From: an uncultured Blautia sp.
Lineage (GTDB): Bacteria > Bacillota > Clostridia > Lachnospirales > Lachnospiraceae
Direction of reading: 5' to 3'
DNA length: 17,704 nt
Assembly: GCA_934409175.1 (NCBI GenBank)
Contig: CAKRVX010000038.1
Location: forward strand, 1 to 17,704
Positions 15,501 through 17,704 of the stretch are shown piece after piece; within the stretch, counting starts at the first letter, position 1, and each line of letters opens with the position of its first letter. The translations under genes were made by a program, and so were the position numbers. The notes under the pieces were generated by a model. That model saw only the letters and a program-made list of their open reading frames with translations. It had not been told where the DNA came from and ran no database searches.

Positions 15501-16142
15501 ATGAACGATACCAATATTACACTTTTCTCTCATATTCTTCCCGAAGAACAAGAAAGAATGCGAATCTGTTTTCAGGCCAGAGAAATAACTTTTGAAAATA
15601 ATGAAATTATTATGGAATATTCCAGTTCCCTGCAGAAAATAGGCCTGCTCCTTGAAGGGCAGGCCATACTTTACTGCAGCGATATAGATGGAACAGAATA
15701 TCTGATGGATGAATTACATACAGACAGTGTTTTCGGGGAACCATTCCTTCTTCCTGAAGATTCTCTTCATTATTATATCCGTGCCAGATCACGATCACGC
15801 GTTATGTTTATTGACTATCAGCATGTGATCAAACGCTGTCCCAACGCCTGCGATCATCACAGCCAGCTGGTCAGCAATCTGCTTCAGATGACAGCACATA
15901 AAGCCAGTCAGCAGACCAGTCGTATTTACGTACTTTCCCATGGAACGATCCAGGCAAAACTTCTGGCATATCTTTCCTCCATTGCTGATAAAAAATCACA
16001 TGTCGTCACTCTGCCTATGTCTTACACGGACCTGGCCCGGTATCTGAGTGTAGACCGCAGTGCCATGATGAGGGAACTGAAAAACCTATGTGAACAGCAG
16101 CTTATTTCCAGACACGGACGGGTTATTCGTATTCTTTCATAA
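15501..16142 (+). CDS. CRP/FNR-family transcriptional regulator
   Basis: Cytoplasmic dimeric DNA-binding regulator, 213 residues, usual family length. The N-terminal cNMP-fold sensor (about 15-105) contains GLLLEGQAILYCSDIDGTEY and FGEPFLL. A dimer helix follows, then the C-terminal winged HTH with recognition helix SVDRSAMMRELKNL (about 183-196). There is no N-terminal Cys cluster as in FNR; the cysteines are scattered (e.g. KRCPNACDHH), so FNR-type 4Fe-4S sensing is not supported. GAGGTG (15488-15493) fixes the ATG, the open frame beginning at a TTG at 15495. It diverges from the flavodiiron gene and probably controls it through the palindrome between them. The signal (O2, NO, redox, haem or other) is not readable. 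Its last 20 bases overlap the convergent EAL remnant. Confidence 0.92.
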   Translation: MNDTNITLFSHILPEEQERMRICFQAREITFENNEIIMEYSSSLQKIGLLLEGQAILYCSDIDGTEYLMDELHTDSVFGEPFLLPEDSLHYYIRARSRSRVMFIDYQHVIKRCPNACDHHSQLVSNLLQMTAHKASQQTSRIYVLSHGTIQAKLLAYLSSIADKKSHVVTLPMSYTDLARYLSVDRSAMMRELKNLCEQQLISRHGRVIRILS

Positions 16143-17689
16143 ACTTTTCCAGATCACTGATCGACAATGGCCTGGCAAACAAATATCCCTGATAATATCC
16201 AGGGTCATATTGTTTTATAAATTCAAATATCTCCGTAGTTTCCACACCTTCCACGCATACCGGCAATCCAAGAGTCTTTGCACATTTGATAATGGACTCT
16301 ACCATAACCTGATCTACCATATGGTCCATAATATTGCGAATAAAACTCTGATCAATCTTGATACAGTCGAAATCCAGTATTTTCATCAGACTGAAAGAAG
16401 AATATCCTCTACCGAAATCATCTGCGGAAATACGAATTCCGTGTTTATGAAACTCCCGGATATAACGATTGATCAGATTTGGGTCCATAGACTGACAGTA
16501 TTCTGTCAATTCCAGCGTCAGATTCTTTTTCGGAAAATCTTCCTCTTCCAGTATCATCAGAACATCCCGGATAAATTTTTCTTTCTCAAACTGTCGATAG
16601 GAAACATTCACGCTTAAACACATATCCGGTTTTTCCCTCAGAAAATGTCTTGTCTCATGCATGGCATTTCTCAGGATTCACAATCCAAGTTTATAAAAAC
16701 AGCTGTCTTTTTCCAGCCATGAAATATACTGATTTGGTGATATCACACCATATTTCTCACTTTTCCACCTGATCAGACTTTCTACTCCCGTTATATGGCA
16801 GTCTCTGTCTACCTGCGGCTGATAAGTCAGATAAAAGCCCTGGCATCCATAAAGTACACTTCTTTTGATGGTTTCCATAAGTTCCATTTTATACTGGGCT
16901 TCCAGAGTCTTCTCGTAATTGTATACATACAGATCTGAGCTGTTTGTATATTTGGCATCTCTTAAAAGGATCATCAGCTCATTCAGTACAATGGATTCGC
17001 TGACTGCCATATGTTCCATCCTTCAGTCTGGCGCGATACTCCAGATCATGAAACGGTTTTTTTCCGGAAAAAACAGCTTCCACATCCAGACGATATGCTT
17101 CTCTGTCATCCGGATGAATATATCCCTCCCAGATTTTTCCCACATCGTACATATATTCAGACGGCAGTCCAAAATCGCGTACAGCCTGAACAGACCATCT
17201 TGAAACATTGGTTTCCAGATTGCAGATATATGTATACCTGTTACTGGCAGTCTTTGAAAATACTTCAAATATACGGTTATCCAGACCGCTTTTATCAAGA
17301 TCCTTCCCTGATTCCGGAACATAATTCTGCAGATGTTTATGATCCATATAATTATGTATCTTAAAATCATACATCTTCTGGTCTGCCTGACTCAGTCTCT
17401 CGCTGACAGAAGTCTGGTTTTCAGCGTCAATATCCACACAGCCAAAACTGAAATCGCAGGAATATTCCACCTTACTGCTCATCTCTCTGCGGAAATCAAA
17501 ATGCGCCTGCAGTAATCTTTCGTTCAGTCCGTCTGCACTATCATATGTAGTAAGGAGCAGAAATTCATCTCCTCCCATCCTGAAAAGATGTTCTCCTGCC
17601 TTGCAGCAGCTTCTGAGTTTGTCAGCCAGTGAATTACTCGGTAACTGAGTTACCAGAGCATCTGAATTAAGGCGGGATACCGCCTTTTT
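16123..17689 (-). pseudogene. Decayed GGDEF-PAS-EAL cyclic-di-GMP signalling gene
   Basis: Pieces of one minus-strand gene. The GGDEF remnant has RMGGDEFLLL (about 17552-17581) and ADQKMYDFK; a PAS segment follows with IHPDDR and RLKDGTY (about 17010). There the frame shifts: the PAS frame ends at a TGA at 16979, while a different frame carries the EAL domain (about 17022 to 16123). Its start, NELMILLRDAKYTNSSDLYVY, reads like the tail of another GGDEF domain, so a piece between PAS and EAL is inferred lost. The EAL part has ESL (EAL variant), ELTEY, ADDFGRGYSS, KIDQSFI, EGVET, so the catalytic set was complete. A TGA at 16678-16680, in frame between KLGL and ILRNAM, replaces the usual Trp. 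The N-terminus is broken by a TGA at 17690-17692. The original would have made and degraded c-di-GMP; it is now almost certainly non-functional. Confidence 0.9.
17640..17654. repeat. Short inverted repeat at the GGDEF break
   Basis: GGTAACTGAGTTACC, 7-bp arms around one G. It lies where the GGDEF-like reading becomes hard to recognise (about 17640-17660), just before the hairpin at 17662-17693. It could be the end of a lost element or merely chance. Confidence 0.4.
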
Positions 17690-17693
17690 TCAG
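17662..17693 (+). terminator. Strong GC hairpin with T tract at the right edge
   Basis: CTGAATTAAGGCGG (17662-17675) pairs with CCGCCTTTTTTCAG (17680-17693), with two T/T mismatches, around a GATA loop. The GC stem and six T make a standard terminator on the plus strand, but no plus-strand gene is visible ahead of it. It lies within or next to the broken N-terminus of the minus-strand GGDEF gene, so it may be imported sequence. Confidence 0.62.
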
Positions 17694-17704
17694 GGTGCAT
17701 CCAT

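Noticed and set aside
15501..16142. Naming the regulator FNR
   Set aside because: The N-terminal cysteine cluster of FNR is absent and the nearby palindrome is not an FNR core.
16678..16680. TGA read as Trp (recoded genetic code)
   Set aside because: TGA is the true stop of the LacI-family gene and the SulP gene in this window, and Trp is written TGG throughout. The EAL gene has other lesions too, so a nonsense mutation is simpler.

Overview
The window looks like chromosome from a gut-type Lachnospiraceae bacterium (Blautia/Ruminococcus-like Clostridia). This rests on the AT-rich composition, strong AGGAGG-type ribosome sites, near-consensus sigma-A promoters, and the gene set: an obligate-anaerobe flavodiiron protein with its own flavin reductase and rubredoxin modules, a flavoredoxin, a phosphoketolase, a SulP transporter and GGDEF/EAL signalling. 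The genus is inference; no rRNA or tRNA gene is present. TGA and TAG both behave as stops.

Layout. (1) 1-5158, sugar block: malQ (4-alpha-glucanotransferase, minus strand) diverges from a LacI-family regulator (plus), whose stop overlaps the start of a SulP/STAS anion transporter. The 317-bp malQ/regulator gap holds a consensus promoter in each direction. The malQ promoter carries a perfect cre/MalR-type operator at the start site, embedded in three TTTGCATTRATT repeats spaced exactly 22 bp apart. (2) 5159-7837: a monocistronic phosphoketolase gene (xfp) with its own promoter, a classic terminator and a codon choice suggesting very high expression. (3) 7838-10740: a 315-bp gap with a long hairpin, then a LysR regulator diverging from a MATE efflux pump. 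(4) 10741-13549, minus strand: a flavoredoxin-type flavin reductase, a decayed NERD-domain/zinc-finger gene, and a RelA/SpoT-type alarmone synthetase domain protein that probably co-transcribes with the NERD remnant. (5) 13550-16142: a four-module flavodiiron protein (diiron beta-lactamase fold, flavodoxin, flavin reductase, rubredoxin) diverging from a CRP/FNR-family regulator. The intergenic space has a perfect 16-bp palindrome centred at -41.5 of the predicted flavodiiron promoter, the textbook class II activator position. (6) 16123-17704: a decayed GGDEF-PAS-EAL cyclic-di-GMP gene, overlapping the regulator tail to tail, with a TGG-to-TGA nonsense codon, an internal deletion/frameshift and a lost N-terminus.

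How the genes may work together. malQ with its LacI-type operator is a maltodextrin-use unit under sugar and probably catabolite control. xfp feeds sugar phosphates to acetyl phosphate. The CRP/FNR regulator plus the flavodiiron protein look like a self-contained O2 or NO defence unit. Two independent pseudogenes in about 5 kb suggest that part of this region is being lost. The best candidates for undescribed biology are the CRP/FNR-palindrome-flavodiiron control unit, the 22-bp-phased malQ operator array, and the SulP protein with a roughly 170-residue charged tail coupled to a sugar-type repressor.
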